Origin: Martensiomyces pterosporus
Lineage: Eukaryota; Kickxellomycota; Kickxellomycetes; Kickxellales; Kickxellaceae
Length of the DNA: 64,000 nt
Assembly (NCBI GenBank): GCA_025201845.1
Contig: MU604016.1
Span: 1 to 64,000 of the forward strand
Reading direction: 5' to 3'
The notes under the pieces were generated by a model. It saw nothing but the letters and a program-made list of their open reading frames with translations, searched no databases and had not been told where the DNA came from. Of this stretch, positions 30,355-39,760 are shown one piece after another; the first letter of the stretch is position 1, and each line of letters opens with the position of its first letter. The translations under genes were made by a program, and so were the position numbers.

Positions 30355-31740
30355 ATGGCTACAGCAATTGCCAGCACGAAAGAATGCGACGCAGATGTGA
30401 CCGCTGGTACCAACGGGGGAGAGGGGCTAGCAGCAGCACTGCAGCAGCGCCAAGAGCCACCGGTAGCCCAAGAGTCCCCTGCAAGCGACGCTGGTGTGTG
30501 TGAGGATGAGGTGGTAGAGTATGCCCAGCCAGACACAATGTATGCATGGGCCATTGCTGGTGCAGCGTTCTGCAATCTGGCAACGACCATGGGGACGCTC
30601 AACTCGTTTGGCGTCTACCAGGAGTACTACCTGAACGAGCTCTACAAAGACGACTCTGCGGTGGCCATCGCCTGGGTGGCCACTCTGATCTCGTTCTGCA
30701 TGTTCATCGGCGCCATCTTCACTGGCCAGCTGACGGACAAAATCGGCTTCCGCCTTACGTGCTTTGGCGGCGCTATCGTGTGCGGCGTGGCGCTCATTCT
30801 TGCCTCTTTTGCGCACAGCGTGTGGCAGCTAGCACTCACGCAGGGCATCATGCTTGGGCTGGGTGCATCCCTGATCTTCTCGCCGTCAATGTCGATCGTT
30901 GCGCAGTGGCATGTCAGGCACCGTGTTCTTGCAACAGGAATCGCAGTGTCTGGCGGCGGTGTTGGCGGGATGGTTTTTGCTGTTGCTGCTCAGCGGATGA
31001 TTGGCCATCTCGGCTACCGCTGGTCGCTCCGCGTGCTGGGCTTTATCATTGCCGCACTGAGCGGCTCTACATCCATCCTGTACAGGCGCCGCATTTCGCC
31101 TCCTAAGGGCGGCAGTGCACGGCTGATGGCAACCCTGTGCAAAGACGTTCGCTTTCTGTGCATAGCAGCTGCTGTCATGTTCGTCAACATGGGGTACTTT
31201 GAGCCGCTGCTGTACGTGCCCACAGCCGCACTGAAGGCGGGGGGATCAGCAGCAGCAGGCTCCAACATCGTCCTGGTATTTAATGCTGGCACAACGCTGG
31301 GCCGCGTTCTGTCGGGACCCATTGCGGGTGCCTTGGGCCCGCTCAACGCCAACTTGGCATCCGTTGCACTGAGCTTTGTCCTGATCTGCATATTCCTCAT
31401 TGCTGTCAAAACGATAGCTGGGTATTTTGTCTTTAGCGTGCTCTTTGGCGCAGTGTCCACTCTGTACCTGGCGATCAATGCGCACATTCTGGCCAGTGAG
31501 TTTGGCGCACACTCGATTGCCACGTCGGTTGGGCTCAGCATGGCTTGCTGTGGAATCGGCGTCCTCATTGGCAACCCATCACAGGGGGCGCTGTACGAGA
31601 CATTTGATCGGCCACACGAGAGATTCACAGCTGTGTCAGCGTGGGCGGCCTCATGCTTTGCGGCAGCAGCCCTGTGCTATGCAGCGCTCCGCTATATTGT
31701 TGTTCGCAAGCGCAGCATCTCGCACATATCCAAGATTTAG
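30355..31740 (+). CDS. MFS monocarboxylate-transporter-like protein 2
   Basis: 461 residues, paralogue of the preceding gene: EDEVVEYAQPDTMYAWAI parallels DDQIVEYAPADSWYGWVI there, and both share NSFGVY/F, GQLTDKIGFRL-type loop 2-3, FSPSMSIVAQWH and GNPSQGALYETFDRPHERFTAVS. Twelve membrane helices follow a shorter (about 55-residue) N-terminal tail. Both proteins end in a short basic C-terminus with an I-(W/S)-x-K-(L/I) ending. Plasma or vacuolar membrane location and substrate are unknown. Third-position GC is higher than in the first copy, so divergence is not recent. Confidence 0.88.
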   Translation: MATAIASTKECDADVTAGTNGGEGLAAALQQRQEPPVAQESPASDAGVCEDEVVEYAQPDTMYAWAIAGAAFCNLATTMGTLNSFGVYQEYYLNELYKDDSAVAIAWVATLISFCMFIGAIFTGQLTDKIGFRLTCFGGAIVCGVALILASFAHSVWQLALTQGIMLGLGASLIFSPSMSIVAQWHVRHRVLATGIAVSGGGVGGMVFAVAAQRMIGHLGYRWSLRVLGFIIAALSGSTSILYRRRISPPKGGSARLMATLCKDVRFLCIAAAVMFVNMGYFEPLLYVPTAALKAGGSAAAGSNIVLVFNAGTTLGRVLSGPIAGALGPLNANLASVALSFVLICIFLIAVKTIAGYFVFSVLFGAVSTLYLAINAHILASEFGAHSIATSVGLSMACCGIGVLIGNPSQGALYETFDRPHERFTAVSAWAASCFAAAALCYAALRYIVVRKRSISHISKI

Positions 31741-32646
31741 GGGATCAAGCAGGCTGGGTATTCTGGAGCGAGCCGCATTATCAAAGCTGCAGCAGCAGAG
31801 CGAGCCACACGTGAGCAGTCAGATTTTTATTCGAGCACCAGTCAATCAAGCACTGGGCGAGCAGCTGGGCTGGCTGAAAAGACAGACGCTACAGCCAGCT
31901 TCAACCTCAGCTGTCTCCTTTTCTTTGCCAAGCGTCTTCTGTTTAGTCTCAGTAATTTGCATTGTTCAATATACTTCTGCAGGACCAATGCCCCTAAGGG
32001 TTATCGATGGCACTCTGTGGGTATTCTAGAGCACACGGTCCACGGGCGACGGCCTTTCAGCAGCGCCTAGTGCCGTTTCTCGGCGCTGCAGCAACATACA
32101 GGTGTCTGCCCACGATACCCAATAAGCACAAAAACAACAGCGCGGGGCTGCGCACGTACGCTAGGCTATACGCGTGTATTGGTGCTAGGCGAGGTACCAG
32201 CTCCTGTTTGGTGCGCTATGATGGCGCCCAAACACGGAATATCTCCTACAGGTAAGAGAGGCTGATCCAATGATTACCCAGCGCCATATCCCCCAGGCAA
32301 GACAGGCGGATAAGCGTGAGGCATTCTTTACTAAACGAGCAGTGCAAGAATACCTACTGCACTGGCACCACGGATTCTAAGCTGCGGCATATGTAGAGGC
32401 TCTTTCAGTTGCGAGCGTCAGCGAGGTTTCGGCGGGTTCCTCAGAGCTGCGCGCCGGACAAGCGCAGCGGTAGCGAGGTTTGGCTTGCTTCCTGGCGTCT
32501 TTTTATACAGCCATTTGTCGGAAGAGCCTGATCTTGACGCTGGTGACACCAACCGCCTGCTTTTGTCAACAGCGGGCCGTGCCAACGATACTCCTCCTGG
32601 GCGTAGGCCGTACAGAGAACATGCACTGAGCTGGGGTGGTGTGTCG
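31741..32646. other. 906-base intergenic
   Basis: Contains the transporter 3' end and the MDM31 upstream region. The MDM31 frame is open upstream to 32485, but that codon is TTG and the added residues are not conserved. No tRNA or repeat was seen. Confidence 0.4.
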
Positions 32647-34794
32647 ATGTCCAGATGCGCGTATGGCAAACAGAGAGAATCGCCAGCATCAATACGGAGT
32701 CTGCTCCAGAAGGGTGCGTTTCATACCAAGCGAAATGTGGCAAACACCCCTCCACACACGGGCCACGCTGCTGACACCAAAAAAAACCAGGAGTGCAGTG
32801 TCTGTGGCCGTCCCGATCATGGCACAAACAAAGGCCAGCACCCGAATAGCGCTCGTTCTTCTTTAGCAGAGACCGACGCACTGCCACGCCTGGCTGCTCC
32901 AAGCAGCCCAAGGGCACTCCCCGAGCCGCCGTTTGATCCATTCTATTTCTACCACCACTCAACACGACAAGACATCTTGCGCGAGATTTCAGGGTTCCTT
33001 CCTAGATTGCGGGCCCGTGTACGACGTGCTCTGAAGGGATCTTACGATAAGCGGCCATGGACGATAGACGATATTTTTGCCCTTGTCACTTGGATCGTCA
33101 TGTCGCAGGCGATGCTTCTTCTTATAGGGACCACAACCACAGTGTCTGTGATTTTGTGGCTGCTGAACAGGCTGCAGTACCAGGACTGGATTACGCACCG
33201 GCTTGGCGATTGGGTTTCGTCGGCACTGGGGATTACCGTTTCCTTCGAGTCGGCCATTGTGCCTGCTTGGCGCAACGGCGCAATCCGCCTGAAAAACGTC
33301 AAGGTGTACTGCGGGCCAGAGCACGGGGCGCTTTTGGCTGACGGTAGCCGCGACACGAATTTCACCATGTACGACCTTCGTATCGACCAAATTGACGTCA
33401 CACTGTCTCTGTGGCGATGGATGGATGACCGGGGGCTGATTCGTGAGTGCTCCGTTCGGGGTGTTCGGGGCGTAGTGGACCGGCGACAGGTGTGGTGGGA
33501 CCCCAGCGTTTCTTACAGCCCAAGCGAGTTTCGGGAGACACGCAGGCCGGGCTACCTTGACTTGGACTCTCTGGAGGTTGAGGACATGCTGCTCACCGTC
33601 CACCCGTGGCAAAACTTCCGACCCATCACCGTTTCGATTTACTCGGCAAGCCTGCCGCGCTTCCGCGATCGCTGGCTGCTATATGATGCGCTCAATGCCA
33701 ACTCGATAGTCGGCATGTACGACAGTAGTCTGTTTACGATCCACCAAGCACACCAGTCGCTGTTTGGGCTGTCTAACGGGATTCGTGCAAAGAGCTTCTA
33801 TAGCAGCCTTCGGCCGAGCGATGCCGGCCGAGCCCAGCCAGAGCCACAGTCCCCAACAGAGGGCCGCACCACGCATGTACAGATAGACAACCTCAACATT
33901 GACCATATTAACGCAGGGGTCGAGGGGCCAATCGGCTGGATCACATCTGGCAGGTTGAACGTATCTGCGCTTATCAACTTCCCTGCAGAGCCGTCTGGGA
34001 CCGACCCAGCCAAGGCAATCCAGAAGATTGTGGACAACATCAACGATAGCATCGACGTGGTCATCTTGCCCACCACACCCGACTGGTCGAACCCCGAAAA
34101 GTCGCCCAGCCCGCTAGTGCGGGCTCTCTACCATCTAGACATGGTCGACTCGCCAATCGCACAGGAGCTGCATGACAGGCTCAAGCGCCGTGCTGAGCGC
34201 GAGAGCCAGCGCAGGCTTGAGAAGCAGCGCCAGCGCACTGCAGCGTGGAGCCAGCCGCTCGCCCCAATTCCAACGCACCAGGCTGGCCGTATCTCGCAGG
34301 CGGCAGGCTTTGAGGGTCAGCAAGCCGCCGCTCAGTCAGACATGGCGCATCCTGGAGCTTTGGAGGACCCCACGGCTGTCCACGTGGATCTTCAAGTAGA
34401 GTTTAACGACATCCGGGCCTGTGTGCCGCTGAGCACGCCCCAGCTCAGCTACCCTCTCCTGTCGGCGGTCCTTGTGCGGCCAATTGTTGCTTACATGAAT
34501 GCGCACCGCACGTCGCTCCCTATGCGCTGCCAGCTTCGACTGCGGCACGACGACTTTGACGGTGCCTGGAGCTTTTGGGACTCTGGCGCCGACGGCCTGA
34601 TGACACAGGGAATTGGCGCGGCGTTTGCTCAGCTTGCGTATAACGAGCGCGAGCGGAATCGTCGGCTGAAGCTAGTTGGATGGTGGAGCGTCACAGCTAT
34701 TGCCAGGCAATTTGCACGTCTCGTGGACTTTGTCGGCGGCCAGCGTAGCTTCTTCCATTTCATAGGTGCTGCGTCGGAGACTGATCGTATCTGA
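32647..34794 (+). CDS. MDM31: mitochondrial inner-membrane protein Mdm31/Mdm32
   Basis: 715 residues from the first in-frame ATG. The N-terminus (MSRCAYGKQRESPASIRSLLQKGAF...) is Arg/Lys/Ser-rich with no acidic residue besides one Glu, a good mitochondrial presequence. The family core begins PFDPFYFYHHSTRQDILREI, then KRPWTIDDIFALVTWIVMSQ leading into a transmembrane helix, and RLGDWVSSALGITVSFESAIVP and WRNGAIRLKNV, which are hallmark blocks. LSLWRWMDDRGLIREC and GVRGVVDRR also match. Mdm31 and Mdm32 shape mitochondria and affect mtDNA inheritance and lipid homeostasis. A basic coiled region with Arg/Gln lies at about 510-545. Whether it is the Mdm31 or Mdm32 orthologue cannot be told. Confidence 0.88.
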   Translation: MSRCAYGKQRESPASIRSLLQKGAFHTKRNVANTPPHTGHAADTKKNQECSVCGRPDHGTNKGQHPNSARSSLAETDALPRLAAPSSPRALPEPPFDPFYFYHHSTRQDILREISGFLPRLRARVRRALKGSYDKRPWTIDDIFALVTWIVMSQAMLLLIGTTTTVSVILWLLNRLQYQDWITHRLGDWVSSALGITVSFESAIVPAWRNGAIRLKNVKVYCGPEHGALLADGSRDTNFTMYDLRIDQIDVTLSLWRWMDDRGLIRECSVRGVRGVVDRRQVWWDPSVSYSPSEFRETRRPGYLDLDSLEVEDMLLTVHPWQNFRPITVSIYSASLPRFRDRWLLYDALNANSIVGMYDSSLFTIHQAHQSLFGLSNGIRAKSFYSSLRPSDAGRAQPEPQSPTEGRTTHVQIDNLNIDHINAGVEGPIGWITSGRLNVSALINFPAEPSGTDPAKAIQKIVDNINDSIDVVILPTTPDWSNPEKSPSPLVRALYHLDMVDSPIAQELHDRLKRRAERESQRRLEKQRQRTAAWSQPLAPIPTHQAGRISQAAGFEGQQAAAQSDMAHPGALEDPTAVHVDLQVEFNDIRACVPLSTPQLSYPLLSAVLVRPIVAYMNAHRTSLPMRCQLRLRHDDFDGAWSFWDSGADGLMTQGIGAAFAQLAYNERERNRRLKLVGWWSVTAIARQFARLVDFVGGQRSFFHFIGAASETDRI

Positions 34795-34906
34795 TGCGCT
34801 CCCTTCATTTCAGCAGCTTTCACGGGGATGTCGTGCATTCATTTTTTGTCAATGTATTAAGGCGGCGACTGCATGTCTGCACCAAGCCATCACGCGCTTT
34901 ACCAGC

Positions 34907-35785
34907 CTATGGCGAGCCGCACTGCAGGCACTCCTCTAGGAAACGGCACAGGTTGTCGGACTTTAGCTTCAATAGCCCGAGGGGCGTTGCAGTGCTGCTC
35001 AAGAGGAACAGCCGATATACACCAAGCCTTGTCACAGCCACCTTGCCATACTCGCACTCAACGATGGCCATATGGAGGTCGTTTCCAAGCAGGCCGTCCT
35101 GCATGTCGGATGCGCCATCGCCCAGGTCCTCATCGGCGTCCCGATCCTTGCGCTCAATCAGACTGGACATGTTTTCGTAGCTCTGCCAAAGGCTGGCTGC
35201 AATGGCTAAGTCGTCCTCCAGCTTTTCGCGTGCACTCATGTTTGGCGAGCAGTCGATAAGATCGTCGCTGAATGACGAGGCAAACGAGTCGCTGTCTCTG
35301 GACTGGGAGCTGTCGCGTTTGCGAGAGCTCCCGCGTGCAGCCCCAATTGCAGTTGCAGTTGCAGTTGCCAGCTGGGGTGGTATGGACTGTAGGGGCGGAG
35401 AAGTGCCAGCATCGCTTCCATTGCCATGTGCCGAGGGGCCTACGCCTCCTGCACCTCTTCCGCCGCTGTGTGGGAAGTACTGCAAGTTGCTGCTGGCCTG
35501 GGACCCGTATTCGTGCTCGTAGTAGTGTGGCTCTCCGTTCTGGCCTGGACCCGCCAAATTGTGGTGGTGGTGGTGGTGGTGGTGGTGTGTGTCTGGCTCA
35601 CCACCAAACAAGTTGGCTGGCTGCGAGGCGTGCTGGGCGGCTGTTCGCAAGCTGCTAATGTTAAAGTCCCGCGTGGTTGCCGCATGAGCAAGCACCACGC
35701 CGTCCTCGTTGAACACAGCGCAGACGCAAATGTCCTTTGTTAGCGCCTGCTCGAGTATCTTTTTTAGGTTCTTTGACCTGAGCAT
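34907..35785 (-). CDS. LAMTOR2/Roadblock-like Ragulator subunit with large insertion
   Basis: 292 residues. The first 36 (MLRSKNLKKILEQAL..., NEDGVVLAHA) align with LAMTOR2 (MLRPKALTQVLSQA..., NEGSLLAYS). The end (LEDDLAIAASLWQSYE, HMAIVECEYGKVAVTRL, LLKLKSDNLCRFLEECL) aligns with the LAMTOR2 second half (IASNIWAAY, ILMDCMEGRVAITRV, LKAKAQALVQYLEEPL). Between them lie about 165 low-complexity residues with nine consecutive His, Gly/Ser runs, an alternating Ala/Thr tract and basic Ser stretches. LAMTOR2 is normally about 125 residues and helps tether Rag GTPases and TORC1 at the lysosome or vacuole. The start is the ATG at 35785; the open frame further up is hydrophobic and unconserved. No good GTAAGT donor was seen, so the insertion looks translated rather than intronic. 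Confidence 0.75.
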   Translation of the reverse strand: MLRSKNLKKILEQALTKDICVCAVFNEDGVVLAHAATTRDFNISSLRTAAQHASQPANLFGGEPDTHHHHHHHHHNLAGPGQNGEPHYYEHEYGSQASSNLQYFPHSGGRGAGGVGPSAHGNGSDAGTSPPLQSIPPQLATATATAIGAARGSSRKRDSSQSRDSDSFASSFSDDLIDCSPNMSAREKLEDDLAIAASLWQSYENMSSLIERKDRDADEDLGDGASDMQDGLLGNDLHMAIVECEYGKVAVTRLGVYRLFLLSSTATPLGLLKLKSDNLCRFLEECLQCGSP

Positions 35786-36044
35786 CGCGAATACCGTAAA
35801 AAAAAAAAAAAAGCAGATGGCCGGCAATAACAAGAACAGCAGCGACAAAAGCAAAGAGTGTGCGGAGAGGGGTAAGCAAAAGAGAAAAGGGCCCAAGAGC
35901 ATTGGCGGAGGGCAGGAAAATGCGAGGCGTGCACGGCGTGGGTGCTAATGGGAAAGCGAGCGCTGCTTGTCGCAGTGCGATCGGTGCTCAGCCAGTGGTT
36001 TCGCTGTTATTCAAGCTCACATAAAATGCAATGCTAAAGGCATA

Positions 36045-37514
36045 TTAGATGCGCTCAATGACGATGGCGCTGGCGCCGCCGCCGCCGTTGCACACACCAG
36101 CAGCGCCGCGACGGGCGTCGTACTGGGAAAGGATGGTGCACAGCGCAACAGCAATGCGCGCTCCAGAGCAGCCAAGCGGGTGGCCGATGCCGACGGCACC
36201 GCCGTGGACATTGACACGGTCGGCAGGGAAGCTCAGGAGCCTGGTGTTTGCGATGCCAACAACAGAGAAGGCCTCGTTGAGCTCAATGTAGTCAACGAAG
36301 TCAGACACAGCGGCGCCTTCCTTGTCGCTCTCGCCGTTGGTAGCGCGCGAAAGAGCCTGTCTGATGGCAGGCGCAGGCGAGGTAGTGAAGCGCTCAGGGC
36401 TCTGCTCGGCCTCGCCAGAGGCAGCGATGCGGAAAACGCTGTGCGAGGCAATGTCGATGGCGCCCGCATCAATGAGCTTCTGCAGGCGGGCTCCAGACAC
36501 AATCACGAGAGCAGCGGCGCCGTCGGAGAGGGCAGAGGCGTTGCCGGCAGTGACAGAGCCCGTGCCGTTGGAAGAGGGGAACGAAGGGCGGAGAGTGCGG
36601 AGCTTGGCGGCATTGAACTTGGTGGGCTCTTCGTCGCTCTTGAGCTGGAGAGCTGGCTTTCCACGGCCCTGGGGGACCTCGACAGGGATGATCTCGCCGT
36701 CGAACTTGCCGGCAGCAGTGGCATCGATTGCCCTCTGGTACGAGGCAATGGCGAAGTCGTCCTGGTCGGCGCGCGAAACCTCGAACTCGGCAGCAGTGCT
36801 CTCTGCGGCGTACCCCATGGCAGTCTTGTCATACGCATCGAGAAGACCGTCGTTCTCAACGCCATCGACGATCTTCTGCGATCCAAACTTGGCGCCAAAG
36901 CGCGCAGAGGGAATGTAGTAAGGAACGTTGCTCATGCTTTCGGCGCCAACAGCAACAACAACATCTGCCTCGCCGAGGCGGATGGACTGGGCACCAAGCG
37001 TGATGGCCTTCATGCCAGAGGCACACACCTTGTTGACGGTGGTCCCCACGACCTTGGTCTTCAGGCATCCAGCGCCGAGGGCAACCTGGCGAGCGGGGTT
37101 CTGGCCAAGGTTGGCACTCATAACGTTGCCAAAGTAGATCTGCTCGACGTCCTCGGCAGCGATCTTGCTCTTCTCCAGCGCGCCCTTGAGTGCGAGGCTG
37201 CCGAGCTGGATGGCGCTGAGCTTTGCCAGGGCACCGCCAAATGTTCCGACAGGAGTGCGAACAGCGCCAACAATGTATGCGTCTACATGGGACATGGGAC
37301 ATGGTTAGCGAGTGGCAGGGGGATGAGAGGCGCCGCCGTGCCGCTGTTAGCTGGGGAAATGCAGCTCAGGCGATATTGAAAAGTGCTTTGCACAAGAAAT
37401 GCGCACCTGGACTGCATAACGCACATGGCTCAAAGGCCCCAGTGTGCTTTGCAGCAGGCGTCTGCATGCCAGCAGCAGGAGCCGGTACTTACCAGTAGAG
37501 TTAATCTGAACCAT
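36045..37514 (-). CDS. ERG10: acetyl-CoA C-acetyltransferase (Erg10), two exons
   Basis: Exon 1 is 37493-37514 (22 bases) and exon 2 is 36045-37282. The 210-base intron has donor GTAAGT and acceptor TAG. The product is 419 residues, starting MVQINSTDAYIVGAVRTPVG. Condenses two acetyl-CoA to acetoacetyl-CoA, the first step of the mevalonate/ergosterol route. The nucleophilic Cys lies in NKVCASGMKA. The C-terminal active-site His and Cys are in NVHGGAVGIGHPLGCSG and CNGGGGASA. An ATG inside the intron at 37295 gives an alternative 416-residue frame starting MSHVDAYIVGA. Neither end has a strong mitochondrial presequence nor a C-terminal SKL, so the cytosolic enzyme is favoured. Confidence 0.93.
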
Positions 37515-38200
37515 GGTTGTATGTGCCTCAAGAGTAAGAGAAGAGTACGCAAAAAGCTGGGTTCCTTGGGAGTAAACAGAAGAGAAAGCTGTCAATCTGA
37601 AGAAAAAGAAAGCCACGCCCCAATTTGAGATAAAAGGCGCTCGTGCACCCCTCCCGCGTCCCAGGTATTTATTAGCCGCTGTCCGGACGGCCGGCAGCGA
37701 CGATCGCTCTTCTCTCCTCGTTCCATGCCGGGTGCTGCCCGAGGCGCACACAAATGCGCCTTTGCCAAGGCTGTCCTTGTTTTGGCTGTGCCAGTTTCTG
37801 TGTGTCGGCGCCGGGTGTGATGACAAATAGTGTGCTGATGCACTATTGACGTGCATATGTTCCACGTATCGAGTTTCCAGGCAGCAAACAGCCAGCAGGC
37901 AGAAGTCCTGCTTGATGGAGCAGTGTCGGCGGCCGATGCGGCCGACCAGCATGAGCTGTGGAATGTGGAGGAGACGCCAGCAACGACGTCACAGCTTTCT
38001 GTGCGCCCCGCCCCCTCGCCTTTGCCTTGATGAGAGGTCACAAGAGCAAGCGGCTGCTTTTGCGCAGGCGTCCCCTCCTTCCCCACTCACAGCTCCTCTC
38101 TCTTTATTACCCACCCTTTAATTTTGACGCAGCTGCTAGCGTGCACTCTCTATATGCGCCTCACGCCCTGTCGTTCTGATACACACGCACACGCACACTT
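37515..38200. promoter_or_regulatory. divergent promoter region ERG10/ATG4
   Basis: 686 bases between divergent start codons. The ATG4-side leader is pyrimidine-rich. No sterol-response or other site could be assigned with confidence. Confidence 0.4.
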
Positions 38201-39706
38201 ATGACAGCAGCAACCACGGACACGCCAGCAGGAGACACAGCAGGCCCTGCAAAGGGGCCCAGAGACGCAGAAGCTGCTGCCCAGTGCGAAACCACACAAA
38301 GTGGCCCGGGCAGTCCAGACAGCAGCAGCAGCCCCGTCAGCGAGGAGCTGGCTAAGGAAATTACCTTCAAGACGCAGAGTTTGAGCGAGCGGCTGGCTGG
38401 AATTACTGTTGACGCCGCGCCTGACCTGACGGTGCTCAAGCACCAGGTAGTCAACGCCTTGCGCGAGTGGTATGTGCTGGCGTCCGACAGCATCACTACG
38501 CTGCTGGAGGGCCGTCTCCTTCTGCAGCCTTCAAGGGACCTGTGGCTCTTGGGCAAGCATTATGAGCTGTCTGTCTCGCCCGAGGGGCAGGGCTGGCTGC
38601 AAGGCTACCCGCCCGAGGTCCTAAGCGACTTTTCGCATCTTATCTGGTGCACATATCGCTCGCAATATCCGCCAATAGCCCCGTCTGCCTTCACCTCTGA
38701 TGCCGGATGGGGGTGCATGCTACGCGCTGGCCAAACTCTCCTTGCACAGGCGCTTCAGCTGCACCATTTTGGCCGGGACTGGGGCTTCGATTGGAGCAGC
38801 GAGAAGGACGAGGATGTGCGCAAGCGCAAGCAATACATTGGCATTGTGAAGCAGTTTCTGGACGACTTTGCCAGCACCAGCTTGTTTTCAATTCACCGCA
38901 TGGCGTCGCTCGGCAAGCAGCGCGAAGGAAAGGACATTGGCGAGTGGTTTGGGCCATACGGCACGGCCATTGTCATACGCGAGCTTGCTCAGCAGGCTGG
39001 TCACGAGCTGTCGGTCTACACAACAACGGATGGCGTCGTCTATCTGGCCGACATCTGCAAGGGCGACTTCAAACCCACGCTTATCCTTGCAGCATCGATG
39101 CTTGGAATCGACTGCGTGAATCCCGTATATTACCCATTCATCCAGGCGTCGCTGACCCTGCCTCAGTCTGCTGGCATTGCTGGCGGCAAGCCCTCATCAG
39201 CACTGTATTTTGCTGGCTTTCACGGGGACGAGCTGCTCTACCTGGACCCGCACTACACACGGCCAGCCGTTGCACACAGACAGGACGACAGGTATGATCG
39301 GGCAGACATGGCTTCGTACAGCTGCAGCACACCAAGAAAGATCGCGCTCAACCGACTGGACCCTTGCATGGTGTTTGGGTACTATTGCGCATCGCTTGAG
39401 TCCTTGGTCGATCTACGCAGCCGGATAGAGCTTTTAGCCGATGACGGAATGCAGACCATTTTGTCGTTTGACAATGGCCACGCTCCAGCAGCATATGCCA
39501 CACAAAGCTTGCCGCCACAAGCCACACATGGCAGCAGTCAGGCTGATGCGCCCTCGCGATCCGCTTTGCTGGTCAGGCTTCCGCAGTCGGATGGCGAAAG
39601 CGAAGATGAGGCCAGTGCTAGCAGCGCCGATAAGGCAGAGCTGGGGGATGGCGAGATTGTGCTGGAGAGCGAGTGTAGCGATGAGGAGTGGGTGACTGAC
39701 CTGTAA
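38201..39706 (+). CDS. ATG4: autophagy cysteine protease Atg4
   Basis: 501 residues, single exon. Cleaves the C-terminus of Atg8 before lipidation and later delipidates it. The nucleophile is Cys172 in FTSDAGWGCMLRAGQ. The other catalytic residues are Asp349 and His351 in YLDPHYTRPA. SHLIWCTYRSQYPPI, GEWFGPYG and the ALYFAGFHGDELLYLDPH block are all family-typical. The first 90 residues are variable and Ser/Ala-rich. The last 90 are acidic and Ser-rich (ending ECSDEEWVTDL), a likely disordered regulatory tail longer than in Saccharomyces. It lies divergent from ERG10 and its 3' end converges on TAF8 54 bases away. Confidence 0.95.
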   Translation: MTAATTDTPAGDTAGPAKGPRDAEAAAQCETTQSGPGSPDSSSSPVSEELAKEITFKTQSLSERLAGITVDAAPDLTVLKHQVVNALREWYVLASDSITTLLEGRLLLQPSRDLWLLGKHYELSVSPEGQGWLQGYPPEVLSDFSHLIWCTYRSQYPPIAPSAFTSDAGWGCMLRAGQTLLAQALQLHHFGRDWGFDWSSEKDEDVRKRKQYIGIVKQFLDDFASTSLFSIHRMASLGKQREGKDIGEWFGPYGTAIVIRELAQQAGHELSVYTTTDGVVYLADICKGDFKPTLILAASMLGIDCVNPVYYPFIQASLTLPQSAGIAGGKPSSALYFAGFHGDELLYLDPHYTRPAVAHRQDDRYDRADMASYSCSTPRKIALNRLDPCMVFGYYCASLESLVDLRSRIELLADDGMQTILSFDNGHAPAAYATQSLPPQATHGSSQADAPSRSALLVRLPQSDGESEDEASASSADKAELGDGEIVLESECSDEEWVTDL

Positions 39707-39760
39707 GATAGCCTTAAGGAGAGCTCGAGAAAGAAGATACATTTCGGCTATGCCACCACA

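Noticed and set aside
35967..37379. 470-codon plus-strand open frame
   Set aside because: Lies antisense to ERG10, which has clear homology; its content (Val/Ala/Gly/Asp) is the mirror of thiolase codons with GC-rich third positions.
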